Shown: positions 1-10,312, counted from the first letter of the stretch. The stretch is DNA of 33,413 nt from Desulfobacula sp. (GCA_020048635.1 JAIFMF010000021.1:1-33413), one strand, 5' to 3'. Numbers and translations are program-made. The notes: a model not told the origin generated them from the letters alone.

Positions 1-286
1 TTTAATGTAAGTCTCATTTTTTTATAAACTTCTCCGAACACCACCTATGGTATGGGTTGTTTTTTGCACTGGTGGGGAAATTCAAATATATGGGAAAGGG
101 CAGAATCAAATGAATCATGTTTCCATTAAAGCATATTGGAGACAGTGCGGCGGGCTCCCGATAAATTTTTTCATCCTTTCGTTCAGATCCCGAAAGAAAT
201 TTCAGAATTGGACGAATAAGCCTTTAATAGAACTCCGTCTCACAGCAAAACGCAGCAACTCTGAGCCGACGCCTTGCCTTTGAAAA

Positions 287-2149
287 TCATTCTTTAATGC
301 CGGAAGGGGCAGGGATGATGAGAAACTTCAGATTTCCTTCGGTGTTGGCCTTGGTGACACCGTCATCGCTCCACCCGAAAGCCTCACCGTTCAGGATGAT
401 TTTTTCTTTGTTGAACCAGATTGTCAAATCATCTGAATCCTGCTTCTTTGCTTCAGCTTCGATGCTTGGTGCATCGATTTTGTAAAGATTATGGGTATAC
501 TTTATCGTTCTGGATAATTGCTCGTCAGAGCGGATTATCTGGGACCTGAAGACCATTTCGATATCGTAGCCTTTTTTTTCGGTCTTGTCCGCTGAAAGTT
601 TTTCGCGAATAAGAGAGATGGAGATCTGTGCAGAACTCTTTTTCTTTATAAAAGATTTGATCGGAAGTACATCTTTAAAGGTTAGCACAGTCATCTCCCG
701 AAAGTCGGTCATCACGTCCGCATCGGCTGGATAGAAAGCCTTCTCCCCGGCCTCGTTCTTTAAACGCAATGTCACCAGGGAATGTTCAGCCATCCAGCGT
801 GTAGGCAGGAAAAGGGTGATATTGTCGCCCTTAAAAACATTGAGGGGGTTGAGAAGAGACTTATCCGCAACCTGCAGCAACACGCGGTCAAATTCAGGTT
901 GTATTTTTTTTAAGATATCACTGTTTCGCAGTTCCCCGTAGAGCCACAGCAGATCATAATTATTCACCTTATCGTTTTTCATCACCATATCCATGATGCG
1001 ATTGAAAACATCGGGCCGGGCATTCAGCAGCAAAGCCGGACCGACGGCCCGAATCATATCGGGAGAGTCGATAAATGCGGTATGCCCGTTATCCAGATTG
1101 CGCAGAATCAGCTTGCCCGCCGTGTCAGGGTCTTTCATACGTCCATACTGAAGGGCCGCAAAAAGGATGTTCCCCCAATCGGCATCATCTGAATTGGCTA
1201 AAATCAGATCCAAATCGCTTTTAAGCATGCCGGGATCCGACTGTTCGACTTTCAACATGGTTTTGCACATGGCAACGGAGGCTGCATAAGGATCTTTTCT
1301 CAAGATCTTCTGATTGATTTGTTGAAAGTGCTTGAAGCAATCCATCGCCTCCTTATGATTACCGATTTCCTGGGCCGCTTGACCGCGGTAATACCAATAG
1401 GGCGGGAATTTCCGGAAACTGTTTTCGATCCGCTCCAGTTTGCGGTACCGCCGCTCAAGGTCGGGTTCCTTTAAAATATCGGTATAATCTCTGAGCTGTT
1501 TTTCATTTAACCTCCATTCATCGGGCAGATCATACCGCCGCATCAGATCCCAGGAGTATTTCAACAGCTTTTTGTAAAAATTGTTGAACCCCTGCATGGT
1601 TTTGGCTTCGATCTCCCATTTGCCTTCTTCTTTTTCTTTGGCGTATGAATCCATCTGGGACCGGTAATTAAAATAAAAAGACCCGGTGTAAAGCACCGAT
1701 TTTAAAATGCCCGCATAGGGGTTGAGAACCAGGTCCGTATCGAAAATGCGCGACCGCATCCTGTTTTTAAGCTCGGTCTGGACATTTTTATCAAAGCGGG
1801 TCAGGAGGTACTCCCTTTCATGATCCTGAATTTTCGAATTGGTGAGCAGGTCCATGAGTTCCTGAAGCAATGCAATGATGTCGGCGTCGGGAATATTGCT
1901 CAGATTCAGGTTATTGATGATGGTATTGTATTCCTGGTCAAGAACCACCTTGTCATTGTACGTCAGGATATGGGTCAAAGAGACGGCAATCAGGTTTAAC
2001 GATTGCAATACCTGGAGTTTGGCCTGGTCCTGATTGAGGTCCGCTCGAATTTCTCCGGGGATAAACAACCCGGACAGCAGGATGCAGATAAGAATGAAAA
2101 CCAAATGTAAATCCCTGATAAATTTTCTTTGAATGATCCGCATTTGCAT
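287..2149 (-). CDS. Exported hypothetical protein, TPR-like helical repeats
   Basis: 620-aa ORF with N-terminal hydrophobic signal (LHLVFILICILLSGLFIPGEIRA) and helical repeat-like body (YYRGQAAQEIGNHKEAMDCFKHFQQ). Confidence 0.75.
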   Translation of the reverse strand: MQMRIIQRKFIRDLHLVFILICILLSGLFIPGEIRADLNQDQAKLQVLQSLNLIAVSLTHILTYNDKVVLDQEYNTIINNLNLSNIPDADIIALLQELMDLLTNSKIQDHEREYLLTRFDKNVQTELKNRMRSRIFDTDLVLNPYAGILKSVLYTGSFYFNYRSQMDSYAKEKEEGKWEIEAKTMQGFNNFYKKLLKYSWDLMRRYDLPDEWRLNEKQLRDYTDILKEPDLERRYRKLERIENSFRKFPPYWYYRGQAAQEIGNHKEAMDCFKHFQQINQKILRKDPYAASVAMCKTMLKVEQSDPGMLKSDLDLILANSDDADWGNILFAALQYGRMKDPDTAGKLILRNLDNGHTAFIDSPDMIRAVGPALLLNARPDVFNRIMDMVMKNDKVNNYDLLWLYGELRNSDILKKIQPEFDRVLLQVADKSLLNPLNVFKGDNITLFLPTRWMAEHSLVTLRLKNEAGEKAFYPADADVMTDFREMTVLTFKDVLPIKSFIKKKSSAQISISLIREKLSADKTEKKGYDIEMVFRSQIIRSDEQLSRTIKYTHNLYKIDAPSIEAEAKKQDSDDLTIWFNKEKIILNGEAFGWSDDGVTKANTEGNLKFLIIPAPSGIKE

Positions 2150-2340
2150 TTGCCATCCGCTGATGAATCGGCTTTTACTTCAGCCGTTAATAGTTTCAAA
2201 ACATATTCTATATGATTGGAATACGATTTTTTGTCAAGTTAATCCGATTTTGCAATTTTTAATCCTTTTCTTGACAAAAACAGCCTTCCTGTCCTAAAGC
2301 TGCATAAGTGGAACAACCAGGGAATGATATTTAAAACACC

Positions 2341-4299
2341 GTGACGCACGTTTTACTGATCCAGCTTCCCGTACCCAAACTCAATTTCGGTCTTCGGACC
2401 GGCAATATTCCTTTGGGGGCTGCCTGCCTGAAGCAGGCGGCAGACGGAATCCAGGGCTGCCGGGTTGATATTGTCCCGGAAAATACAGCCTCCCATGCCG
2501 GGGATGAGGCTTTGATCCGTATCATCACGGAACTTGAACCCGACATTCTCGGGTTTACGGTTTTTGCCTGGAATCTTGAACGCTCCCTTTATCTGGCAGA
2601 GAAAATAAAGGAGAAAATAAAGACCCGGATCATTTTCGGCGGCCCTGAAATAACACCTGATAATGAACTTGTCCGTTCCCATGCAATTGATTTTTATGTT
2701 TATGGGGAAGGGGAGGGCGTTTTTATAGATCTTCTCACTTCCGAAACCCTGTGGCAAAAAAGACAGGGTAGAGATCCATCAGATAATTCCTTTCTTTTTC
2801 TTGGCAGTCCCTATGCAAACGGCTATCTTTCAACTGGAGCCGGGAATCCCATGCTGATTGAAACTCAAAGAGGCTGCCCCTACCGATGCAGGTTCTGCTA
2901 TTACAACAAATCAAGAAAAACCCGCAGCATTGCCGATGACAAGATTGTACTGGACGGGATTGCCCATGCCCTTGAAAGGGGGGTCGATGAAATCTATCTT
3001 CTGGACCCGTCCCTGAATTCACGACCCGACCTGCTGTCTCTGCTGGGAAAAATCACAGATTTGAACCGGTCCGGGAAAGTCTCTTTCGTCAGTGAGATCC
3101 GGGCCGAATCCGTGGACGAAAGAATGGCCGAACGCTTCAGGAAAGCAGGCTTTAAAGGATTTGAAGTGGGGCTTCAAAGCACGAATCCCATAGCTCTCAA
3201 AAAAATGAACCGCCCGACAAATCTTGCGGCTTTTCTTTCCGGTGTGAAGGCGCTTCAGAAGGAAGGCATTGACCCCACCATAGATTTGATTTTCGGCCTT
3301 CCCGGAGATACTCTGGAAGGGTTTAGCCATACCCTTGATTATGTCTATGATCATCATCTCTATGACCATCTTCAGGTATTCCCGCTTCTTGTTTTGCCCG
3401 GAACAGCCTTCAGAAAAAAGAGCCGGGAACTTGGCCTTATATATGACCGAAAACCGCCGTACACCCTGATCAGCACTCCTGAATTCTCTTCAGGTGATAT
3501 GCTCCAGGCCCTGGACATGGCGGAAGAAAAATTTGATACCAGTTTCTGCACCTTCCCGGATCTTGAAGTATCCTTTAAAAGTGAAAGAGGGGGCGATTTT
3601 TATGTTGACCTTGATGGAAGGCGTTGCCTTGCAAAACTGATTCTGGATGCCCCGCGTGATCTTCTTGAGATCGAATCCCTGGCCCGACAGATCACTTCTC
3701 CTTTTCAGGTTTTTTTTGGCCCGGGAGTCAGCGATAAGTCCTATCAAAAGGCTGTGCTGAACTGCATTTCCAAAAAAAATCCCTTTGTTCCCATGGAAGT
3801 GGTTTTCATTGAACCAGAGGGCATTCCGGATACTGAAGACCTGCTTTTTGCCATGGAAATTAAAAGGCCCCATTTTCTGGATCAGGATTTAAGATACCTC
3901 TTCCCTGAACCCGGCAACCGGGCCGTTCAGTTCACTGTGATCACAAAAAAACAGGACCTGTTTTTTAAAGGGGAGATGAGACGCCAGGTGTTTCTCTGGG
4001 ACCGAACGAATCTGCCGGAAGACTCTGATTTCAAATCTCTGTCCCCTCTGGACGGCCTTCTCATCAATTCAACCGATCCCTTGGATGCTCTGAGAAATTT
4101 TCAGGGCAGAATATCCGTCTTTCATGACGATATCCTGCCCCTCAATTTTGCCGATGTCCGGCTCCAGATACAATGGATGGAGCGGACAGAGCATGAAAAA
4201 TACAATATCCCCCTGCTTCAGGGGATTAATACCTTTAAGATATCTTCTTTCCCGATAATCCCCACCAGTTTGCCCTCTTCAACCACTGGAATGGTGTGA
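2341..4299 (+). CDS. B12-binding domain radical SAM protein
   Basis: 652-aa ORF (GTG start). N-terminal B12-binding-like region (LLIQLPVPKLNFGLRTGNIPLGAACLKQA) and radical SAM motif RGCPYRCRFCYYNKS (CxxxCxxC). Confidence 0.88.
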   Translation: MTHVLLIQLPVPKLNFGLRTGNIPLGAACLKQAADGIQGCRVDIVPENTASHAGDEALIRIITELEPDILGFTVFAWNLERSLYLAEKIKEKIKTRIIFGGPEITPDNELVRSHAIDFYVYGEGEGVFIDLLTSETLWQKRQGRDPSDNSFLFLGSPYANGYLSTGAGNPMLIETQRGCPYRCRFCYYNKSRKTRSIADDKIVLDGIAHALERGVDEIYLLDPSLNSRPDLLSLLGKITDLNRSGKVSFVSEIRAESVDERMAERFRKAGFKGFEVGLQSTNPIALKKMNRPTNLAAFLSGVKALQKEGIDPTIDLIFGLPGDTLEGFSHTLDYVYDHHLYDHLQVFPLLVLPGTAFRKKSRELGLIYDRKPPYTLISTPEFSSGDMLQALDMAEEKFDTSFCTFPDLEVSFKSERGGDFYVDLDGRRCLAKLILDAPRDLLEIESLARQITSPFQVFFGPGVSDKSYQKAVLNCISKKNPFVPMEVVFIEPEGIPDTEDLLFAMEIKRPHFLDQDLRYLFPEPGNRAVQFTVITKKQDLFFKGEMRRQVFLWDRTNLPEDSDFKSLSPLDGLLINSTDPLDALRNFQGRISVFHDDILPLNFADVRLQIQWMERTEHEKYNIPLLQGINTFKISSFPIIPTSLPSSTTGMV

Positions 4300-4667
4300 A
4301 AATGCTTTTCAACCATCAGGCTTGCAATTTCGGAAATTGGCGCCTCCGGCCCAACTGAAACCGGATTTTTGACCATGGCCTGCTCAACTTTTATCGCTGC
4401 CATTTTTTCAAGTTCGGCATTGAATTTTTTTGAAGAGGATAAGGGGATGATGCCGTCCAGAAGAATGAAAATAGGGGGAACAGGGATATTTTTTTGTTGA
4501 AAAATCAGATCGCTCTGGCATAGGATTCCTTTCAGAGCACCGGTTTCATCCACCACAGGGACTCCGTTGATATGGTTTTTCAGAAGGATTCCAACTGCTG
4601 TTGTGATATCCGTATCCGGCTGAACCGAAATGATATTTTTTTCCATAATGTCTTTTGCTTTAATCAT
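4218..4667 (-). CDS. CBS domain-containing protein (tandem CBS)
   Basis: 149 aa; two CBS-type repeats (MEKNIISVQPDTDITTAVGILLKNHINGVPVVDE...; KNPVSVGPEAPISEIASLMVEKHFHTIPVVEEGKLVGIIGKEDIL). Confidence 0.88.
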   Translation of the reverse strand: MIKAKDIMEKNIISVQPDTDITTAVGILLKNHINGVPVVDETGALKGILCQSDLIFQQKNIPVPPIFILLDGIIPLSSSKKFNAELEKMAAIKVEQAMVKNPVSVGPEAPISEIASLMVEKHFHTIPVVEEGKLVGIIGKEDILKVLIP

Positions 4668-4797
4668 GGGAGGTCTCCTTTATCTAAATATAGTTTCAAA
4701 AGATCTGGCGAACTATGGATATGTTTGCTTTCAATACCGGCAAAGTCAATATACGATGACATATGACTTGTTAAACCATCAGTGTGGGGACAATATG

Positions 4798-5158
4798 TCA
4801 TAAACAAAGCCTTATATCAATAACGAAAAAAAAGAAACGCAACATTGCTTTTCTGGATGCCTCACGAGGCAAAACTGTTTTCCGCTCAAACAGCAATTCC
4901 TTATTCCCATTATAGAAGCCCTTTCCACCTGGCTCAAAGCGCAGTTCCCCCAATAAACTATTGTCTGAGTAAAATTCAAAACGACGCTCCAACATCGAGG
5001 GCTGAATCCAATAGGGTTGTAATCCAATATCGGTTGATAGTATTTTCATAGGCATGGTTATCTGAGGGCAAGGGGCCATCAGCAGAAATTGCATCAGGAA
5101 TGGTATGTTGCCGGTCAAGAGCTATATCAAGGTTGTGTGGTGTATTAATCATGATCAT
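4798..5158 (-). pseudogene. Degraded coding region, unknown family
   Basis: Two overlapping minus-frame ORFs (4976-5158 and 4798-5118). The second reads like real protein in the middle (MKILSTDIGLQPYWIQPSMLERRFEFYSDNSLLGELRFEPGGKGFYNGNKELLFERKTV) but its ends do not. Confidence 0.25.
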
Positions 5159-5164
5159 AGGTTG

Positions 5165-5839
5165 TTACCAGACTGCTGGAAACAACCGCTTACGTTTTTT
5201 AGCAAATTCAGAGTACCCCTCTATTCCGAAGAGTGTTTTTTCTTCTATTATGATCCTCAGAAGGATTGCTGGAACCAGAATAAGAAGAAAAACACAAATG
5301 GTCACCCAGTTGAAGAAATAAATGGATATTCCGGCATTAGCGAGGATCATTCCGGCATAGGCGGGATGTCTTGTAAAGCGATACGGTCCGGAAACCACAA
5401 TTTGGTGTTGGGATACAGTTCGAACCCTGTGCGAATAAAACAATCCCAACGTACGAATCGCCCATAACCGATAACAAATACCAAAAAGGAAGATACTTAT
5501 GCCAACAAAATGAGCAATATTCGGCACTTGCCAAAAGGATGGGAACCAAAGCGCAGTGAGAATCGTAAGCGCCTGTCCAGACCCATATAGCTGGCATGTC
5601 ATAAAATCAGATGTTTTTTTGCCCTCAGTATTTGCATCCTTTTTGGAAACTCGTAATTCCATTATCATCCACAAAATATACAAACTGATGAAAATGGTAT
5701 CGAAATTAACCGGGTATTCGTTCCAAACGGCGAAAATTCGATTGATCCTTATAAGAGCAATCAAAATGATGCCGGTAAACAAAACGAACCACATTATCAG
5801 TGGTGTAAGATCCTTACTTTTCATTGAAAGAATCCCCAC
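5165..5839 (-). CDS. Membrane methyltransferase of the isoprenylcysteine carboxyl methyltransferase (ICMT)/PEMT type
   Basis: 224 aa with several TM segments and the motif GPYRFTRHPAYAGMILANAG...EEKTLFGIEGYSEFAKKRKRLFP. Confidence 0.82.
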   Translation of the reverse strand: MGILSMKSKDLTPLIMWFVLFTGIILIALIRINRIFAVWNEYPVNFDTIFISLYILWMIMELRVSKKDANTEGKKTSDFMTCQLYGSGQALTILTALWFPSFWQVPNIAHFVGISIFLFGICYRLWAIRTLGLFYSHRVRTVSQHQIVVSGPYRFTRHPAYAGMILANAGISIYFFNWVTICVFLLILVPAILLRIIIEEKTLFGIEGYSEFAKKRKRLFPAVW

Positions 5840-5945
5840 GTTTCTCCTTAAAATAAAACCCTGATAATCTGAAGGTCATACGTAAATTGAAAAAAGTATT
5901 AATCCCAGGTAAAGTTTTCATAAATAATTTTCTATCCCGGGGAGG

Positions 5946-6068
5946 AAGACAAAGTCAAGCCGAAAAAGCAAGCGTCTGCTGGATGAGGTAAGGGATATCA
6001 TGCGGCTGAAACATTATTCTATCCATGCGGAACGGTCTTGCTGCGAGCAGTTTTGCCACACACCTTCT
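5946..6068 (+). pseudogene. N-terminal fragment of an integron-type tyrosine recombinase
   Basis: In-frame reading KTKSSRKSKRLLDEVRDIMRLKHYSIHAERSCCEQF resembles the IntI N-terminus (LLDQVRD.IRLKHYSIRTE..Y). The reading then loses family character with no catalytic domain. Confidence 0.6.
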
Positions 6069-6158
6069 GGAAAGATGGATTATGTTTTGCGCTTGAAATA
6101 TAAAGGATTAGCCATTAGTATGGGTTTTTCGATATGGGACTTATGGAAAAAAAGGAGG

Positions 6159-7106
6159 ATGGTTTTGGATTCCGGTATTTGTAGGGACATCATGGACAAT
6201 ATATCCAAGGTGATTGTGGGCAGGAAGGAGTCTTTGAAACTCATGCTGGTGGCCCTTATGGCAGACGGTCATGTGCTTCTGGAGGATGTGCCCGGAGTGG
6301 GCAAAACCCTCATGGCAAGGTCCCTTGCCGCGTCTATTGGAGGGTCTTACAAAAGGATCCAGTTTACGCCGGACCTGTTGCCGTCGGATATCACGGGATT
6401 TAATGTCTATCACCAGAATGAAGGGCGGTTTAAATTCCAGGAAGGGCCGGTCATGGCCAATATTCTCCTGGCTGATGAAATCAACCGGACCGTGCCGAGA
6501 ACCCAGTCCAGCCTTCTTGAAAGCATGGAAGAGCGACAGGTCACGGTGGACGGCCGAACCTATCCATTGCCGAGTCCGTTCTTTGTCATCGCCACCCAGA
6601 ATCCTGTGGAGCTGGAAGGCACTTTCCCTTTGCCCGAAGCCCAACTGGATCGATTTTTGTTGAAGATCGACATGGGTTATCCAGACAAGCAGGAGGAAAT
6701 GGATATTTTAAAACGGTTCCAGGTTCAAGACCCCTTTTTGTCTCTCAGCCCTGTGGCCACACCGGAACAGGTACTTCTGCTCCAGCAGGAAAGAAGAAAC
6801 ATTATTGTGTCCGAACCGGTTAGGGAATATATCACCACCCTTGTTCAGGCCACCCGGCATCATCCCATGATCCGGTACGGGGCAAGCCCCAGGGGGTCCA
6901 TGGCCCTGATGCGGTCGGCCCAGGCCCTGGCAGCCCTTGACGGTCGGGATTATATTCTTCCGGATGATGTAAAGGTCCTGGTAAAGCCGGTCCTGTCCCA
7001 TCGTCTGGTATTGAATGAAAATGAACGGATGCGGGGTGAAAAACCGGACCGGATTCTGAAAGACATCCTGGAGCAGACACCGGTTCCGGGGGGGGCCACA
7101 GGATAA
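6159..7106 (+). CDS. MoxR-family AAA+ ATPase
   Basis: IVGRKESLKLMLVALMADGHVLLEDVPGVGKTLMARSLA (Walker A), LLADEINRTVPRTQSSLLESMEERQVTVDG (Walker B). The ORF is open from 6000, but upstream codons read as recombinase relic; ATG at 6159 proposed. Confidence 0.9.
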   Translation: MVLDSGICRDIMDNISKVIVGRKESLKLMLVALMADGHVLLEDVPGVGKTLMARSLAASIGGSYKRIQFTPDLLPSDITGFNVYHQNEGRFKFQEGPVMANILLADEINRTVPRTQSSLLESMEERQVTVDGRTYPLPSPFFVIATQNPVELEGTFPLPEAQLDRFLLKIDMGYPDKQEEMDILKRFQVQDPFLSLSPVATPEQVLLLQQERRNIIVSEPVREYITTLVQATRHHPMIRYGASPRGSMALMRSAQALAALDGRDYILPDDVKVLVKPVLSHRLVLNENERMRGEKPDRILKDILEQTPVPGGATG

Positions 7107-7111
7107 GATCC

Positions 7112-8296
7112 ATGGCAGACGATCAACCGGTTCAGACCCATTTTACAACTATTTTCATTGCTCCGCCCATTGTTGTTCTGGCTTTTGCCTTCCTCTTTGT
7201 TTCCCTTCTTACCCGTCAGGTTCAAATGACGGTAATGATCCTCCTCATCCTCGGCCTTATCGGTCTTACAAAACTCTGGAGCCGCCACGGGTTTTCAGAT
7301 CTGGTGGTTGAATCAAAGCCTGATAAGACGCGGGTTTTTCCGGGCGAGCGCATCCGGGTGGAGATTCTGGCACAAAATAACAAGGTCCTGCCGGTATGGC
7401 TGGAAGCAGGCGTGGTGACGGATGGAACAGAGCTTGTTTCCGAAACTGAGGTTCTTGAAACCTGTTTTTTATTGTGGTTCCAGGAGACGCAGTTTACCTT
7501 TGATCTCACGGCCTTGAAAAGAGGATGTTTCAATATGGGCCAGGCTCATATTACGGTTTCAGATCTTTTCAGGTTTTTTCCGAGAGAGCGGGTTCGGACG
7601 GATACAACCGATATCATTGTTTTCCCGAAAGTGTTTCCGATTCGGCCTTTTTCTTTACCCGAGCACGGGTTTTTCGGCGTGCCCGGAGCCCGGAGCCCGG
7701 TCAAGGACCCGATTTATATCCTGGGTACACGGGATTACCAGAGTTTTACCCCGGTGCGACACATCCACTGGAAAGCCAGCGCACGACAGGCGAAACTGAA
7801 GGAAAAGATCTGCGAACCCTCGGTCCAGGAAAAAATCCTCATTGTTGTGGATGTGGATCTTTTCTCTTTCCACGATGCCGGGGATGATTTTGAAAGAATG
7901 CTGGAAGCTGTCGCCTCCATGGCAGTTTATTTTGAAGACAGGGGCAATAGCGTGGGCTTCATGACCAATGCCGCCATTAAAGGGGATAAGCCCGGATTCA
8001 TCCCCTTGCGCCGGAATTTTGAAACCCTTTCCCAGATTCTGGAGACCCTTTCCAGGATGGAAATGAAGCCTGAAAAGCGGCTCTCAGAAGTTTTTGCGCA
8101 GCACATCAGTGTGTTGTGGGGCATCAACTGCATCTTTTGCTCCCACAGCATGGATGCGTCCATCATGGAGATGAAGGATTTTTATGCCGGGAAAAGAATT
8201 CCAGTCAAATATTTTGTTTCCAGGGTAAGCGATATGGAAGATGATACCGGGGGCATCTCGAATCTGGCTCAACCTGTTGAGTCCATTTTCGTTTGA
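7112..8296 (+). CDS. DUF58 domain-containing protein
   Basis: 394 aa; two N-terminal TMs and DUF58-type motif DPIYILGTRDYQSFTPVRHIHWKASARQAKLKEKICEPS, directly after moxR. Confidence 0.88.
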   Translation: MADDQPVQTHFTTIFIAPPIVVLAFAFLFVSLLTRQVQMTVMILLILGLIGLTKLWSRHGFSDLVVESKPDKTRVFPGERIRVEILAQNNKVLPVWLEAGVVTDGTELVSETEVLETCFLLWFQETQFTFDLTALKRGCFNMGQAHITVSDLFRFFPRERVRTDTTDIIVFPKVFPIRPFSLPEHGFFGVPGARSPVKDPIYILGTRDYQSFTPVRHIHWKASARQAKLKEKICEPSVQEKILIVVDVDLFSFHDAGDDFERMLEAVASMAVYFEDRGNSVGFMTNAAIKGDKPGFIPLRRNFETLSQILETLSRMEMKPEKRLSEVFAQHISVLWGINCIFCSHSMDASIMEMKDFYAGKRIPVKYFVSRVSDMEDDTGGISNLAQPVESIFV

Positions 8297-8310
8297 AAGG
8301 CCGTGCAGCA

Positions 8311-9672
8311 ATGACAAAACAAAATCATAAAGGACTAGTCCCTGCCTTCTGCTGCATGGAACTCTTCTGGCTCTTTGCCTGGGCGGATTTTATGCTGGGT
8401 TTCACTGCCGGACTTCCGGTTCCGTTTATCTCGTTTCCGGCTGCCTATTTTCTTTCTTTTGGCCTGGCTTCCGAGTTCAGGCAAAGCAATCCTCGTTTTA
8501 TCTGGGTTATCCTGGGGCATGCTATTCTTTTCTGCAGCGTAGCCGCATTTGCTGTGTGGTCGGTCACGGGGAGGAGGCTTTCTTTTGGCGAAGATGTTTT
8601 TCAATGGTATCAGTCCTGCCTGGTCGTGGCCCTGGCCGCGGTTTTTTGGTATAAGGGAACCAAACTTTCTTCCAGGCAGATGTCTTATAAAATGGTGTGT
8701 AATTATTTTGATCTTGGTATGGCTTTATTTTTTGCCCTCCTTTTCTTAAAGCTCCTGATCTGGCACCAGACTGGGGCACAGTTTACCGAGTCCTTTTTTC
8801 TATATCTTCTCACTGGTTTCTTTTTCACGGGTCTTGCCGCCATATTTTTGTCCAATGCCTCTAGTACCCTAAAAAAACAATATGTTGAAGGATTTCGTGG
8901 GGTCGGGGTGCTCATCAGTTTCTGCATGGTGTTTCTGTTGTGCGGCATGGGTCTTGTGTTCGTCCTGATACCCTTTCTGACATCCATTGCAGAATCTGGG
9001 TACACGGTTTTAAAAGCGGTATCAGGACCTTTAGGGCCTTACCTTATTGCGGCGCTCAGATTTATCCTGGTGGTTCCGGGGCCCAGAGGAAAGGAGACGG
9101 CAACTCAGCCTGACCCGGATGTTCAGGGTCCCCAAAATGCATGGATACATGGCGAGACCGGGTGGTTTGCCGAGTTTATTTTATACGGCGCCCTTATAGT
9201 GCTGGGCGCGGCAGCTTTGGTTCTTCTCGGGGCAATGGCCTGGCGGGTGTTCCGGTTTCTCCTGCTGAAACCCACCCCCTTGCCGGCTACCAGGGAAAGG
9301 AGACCCATGTGGTCAAGGGTCAGACGATTTCTATGCACGGTACTGAATTTCTTTAAAAAAAGCGTTTTTATATTTTTCAGCAAGATCGAGACACCTCAGA
9401 CCGGGTTTTCAAGGCTCGTGGCCTGGGGCCGCAAAAGCGGAGTGAAAAGAAGCCATTCAGAAACACCGGGAGAATATGCAAAACGGCTTTGTGAGATATT
9501 TTTTCCCCTTGAAAATGAAATCTCCATCATTGTTCATGTTTTTCACCTTGAAATCTATGGGGAAGTGAAATCAGCCGGAGCCGAAATTGCCCGTATGTCC
9601 GAGGCGCTAAAGAAAATTCACAGCCCGTCTTTCTGGCTCATGCGGCTGAAGGCAGGCATAAAAAGATTCTAG
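8311..9672 (+). CDS. Multi-TM membrane protein with DUF4129-like C-terminus
   Basis: ORF 8293-9672 (ATG at 8311 proposed). Many TM segments; C-terminal SHSETPGEYAKRLCEIFFPLENEISIIVHVFHLEIYGE resembles the DUF4129 domain found in MoxR clusters. Confidence 0.72.
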   Translation: MTKQNHKGLVPAFCCMELFWLFAWADFMLGFTAGLPVPFISFPAAYFLSFGLASEFRQSNPRFIWVILGHAILFCSVAAFAVWSVTGRRLSFGEDVFQWYQSCLVVALAAVFWYKGTKLSSRQMSYKMVCNYFDLGMALFFALLFLKLLIWHQTGAQFTESFFLYLLTGFFFTGLAAIFLSNASSTLKKQYVEGFRGVGVLISFCMVFLLCGMGLVFVLIPFLTSIAESGYTVLKAVSGPLGPYLIAALRFILVVPGPRGKETATQPDPDVQGPQNAWIHGETGWFAEFILYGALIVLGAAALVLLGAMAWRVFRFLLLKPTPLPATRERRPMWSRVRRFLCTVLNFFKKSVFIFFSKIETPQTGFSRLVAWGRKSGVKRSHSETPGEYAKRLCEIFFPLENEISIIVHVFHLEIYGEVKSAGAEIARMSEALKKIHSPSFWLMRLKAGIKRF

Positions 9673-9775
9673 TGGGGTTTCAGAGACGCGGATTTTGACT
9701 TTTATTTTGAACATGGATATATTATCCTTAACTTTTTAAGCAAAGGACCATCAGGTAAAGGGCTAAGTCAGGATC

Positions 9776-10276
9776 ATGGATCAACCGGAATATAAAATCG
9801 GCACAGGATATGATGTGCACCGGCTTGTAGCAGGAAGAAAGCTCATCCTCGGTGGAGTGGATATCCCCTATGCCCTTGGCCTTGAAGGGCATTCCGATGC
9901 CGATGTCCTGATTCATGCGGTCTGTGATGCCATCCTGGGTGCTGCTGGATGTGGGGACATCGGGGAACATTTCCCGGATACAGACCCGGCTTTTAAAGGG
10001 ATATCCAGCCTGATCCTGCTGGAAAAATGCAGGGAACTGGCAGCCGAAAAGGGATATGAAATCAATAATGTGGATTGCATCGTGTTTGCAGAAAAGCCAA
10101 CGCTCAGCCCCTATAAAAAAGACATGGAAGAAACCCTGGCACGGATTCTGAAGACAGACAGGGGGTTTGTGAACGTAAAAGCCACCACCACTGAAAAACT
10201 TGGGTTTATTGGAAAAGGGGAAGGCATTGCCGCCCAGTGCACGCTGTTATTAAAAGCCAGACCTGAAAAGAGTTGA
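9776..10276 (+). CDS. ispF: 2-C-methyl-D-erythritol 2,4-cyclodiphosphate synthase
   Basis: 166 aa; GTGYDVHRLVAGRKLILGGVDIPYALGLEGHSDADVLIHAVCDAILGAAGCGDIGEHFPDTDP is diagnostic of IspF. Confidence 0.97.
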   Translation: MDQPEYKIGTGYDVHRLVAGRKLILGGVDIPYALGLEGHSDADVLIHAVCDAILGAAGCGDIGEHFPDTDPAFKGISSLILLEKCRELAAEKGYEINNVDCIVFAEKPTLSPYKKDMEETLARILKTDRGFVNVKATTTEKLGFIGKGEGIAAQCTLLLKARPEKS

Positions 10277-10312
10277 AACAAAGCAAATTATTATACAACA
10301 GGAAATATAACA

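Noticed and set aside
5416-5436. tRNA T-loop-like string agttcgaaccctg
   Set aside because: Lies inside the ICMT-type methyltransferase gene; no cloverleaf can be built around it.
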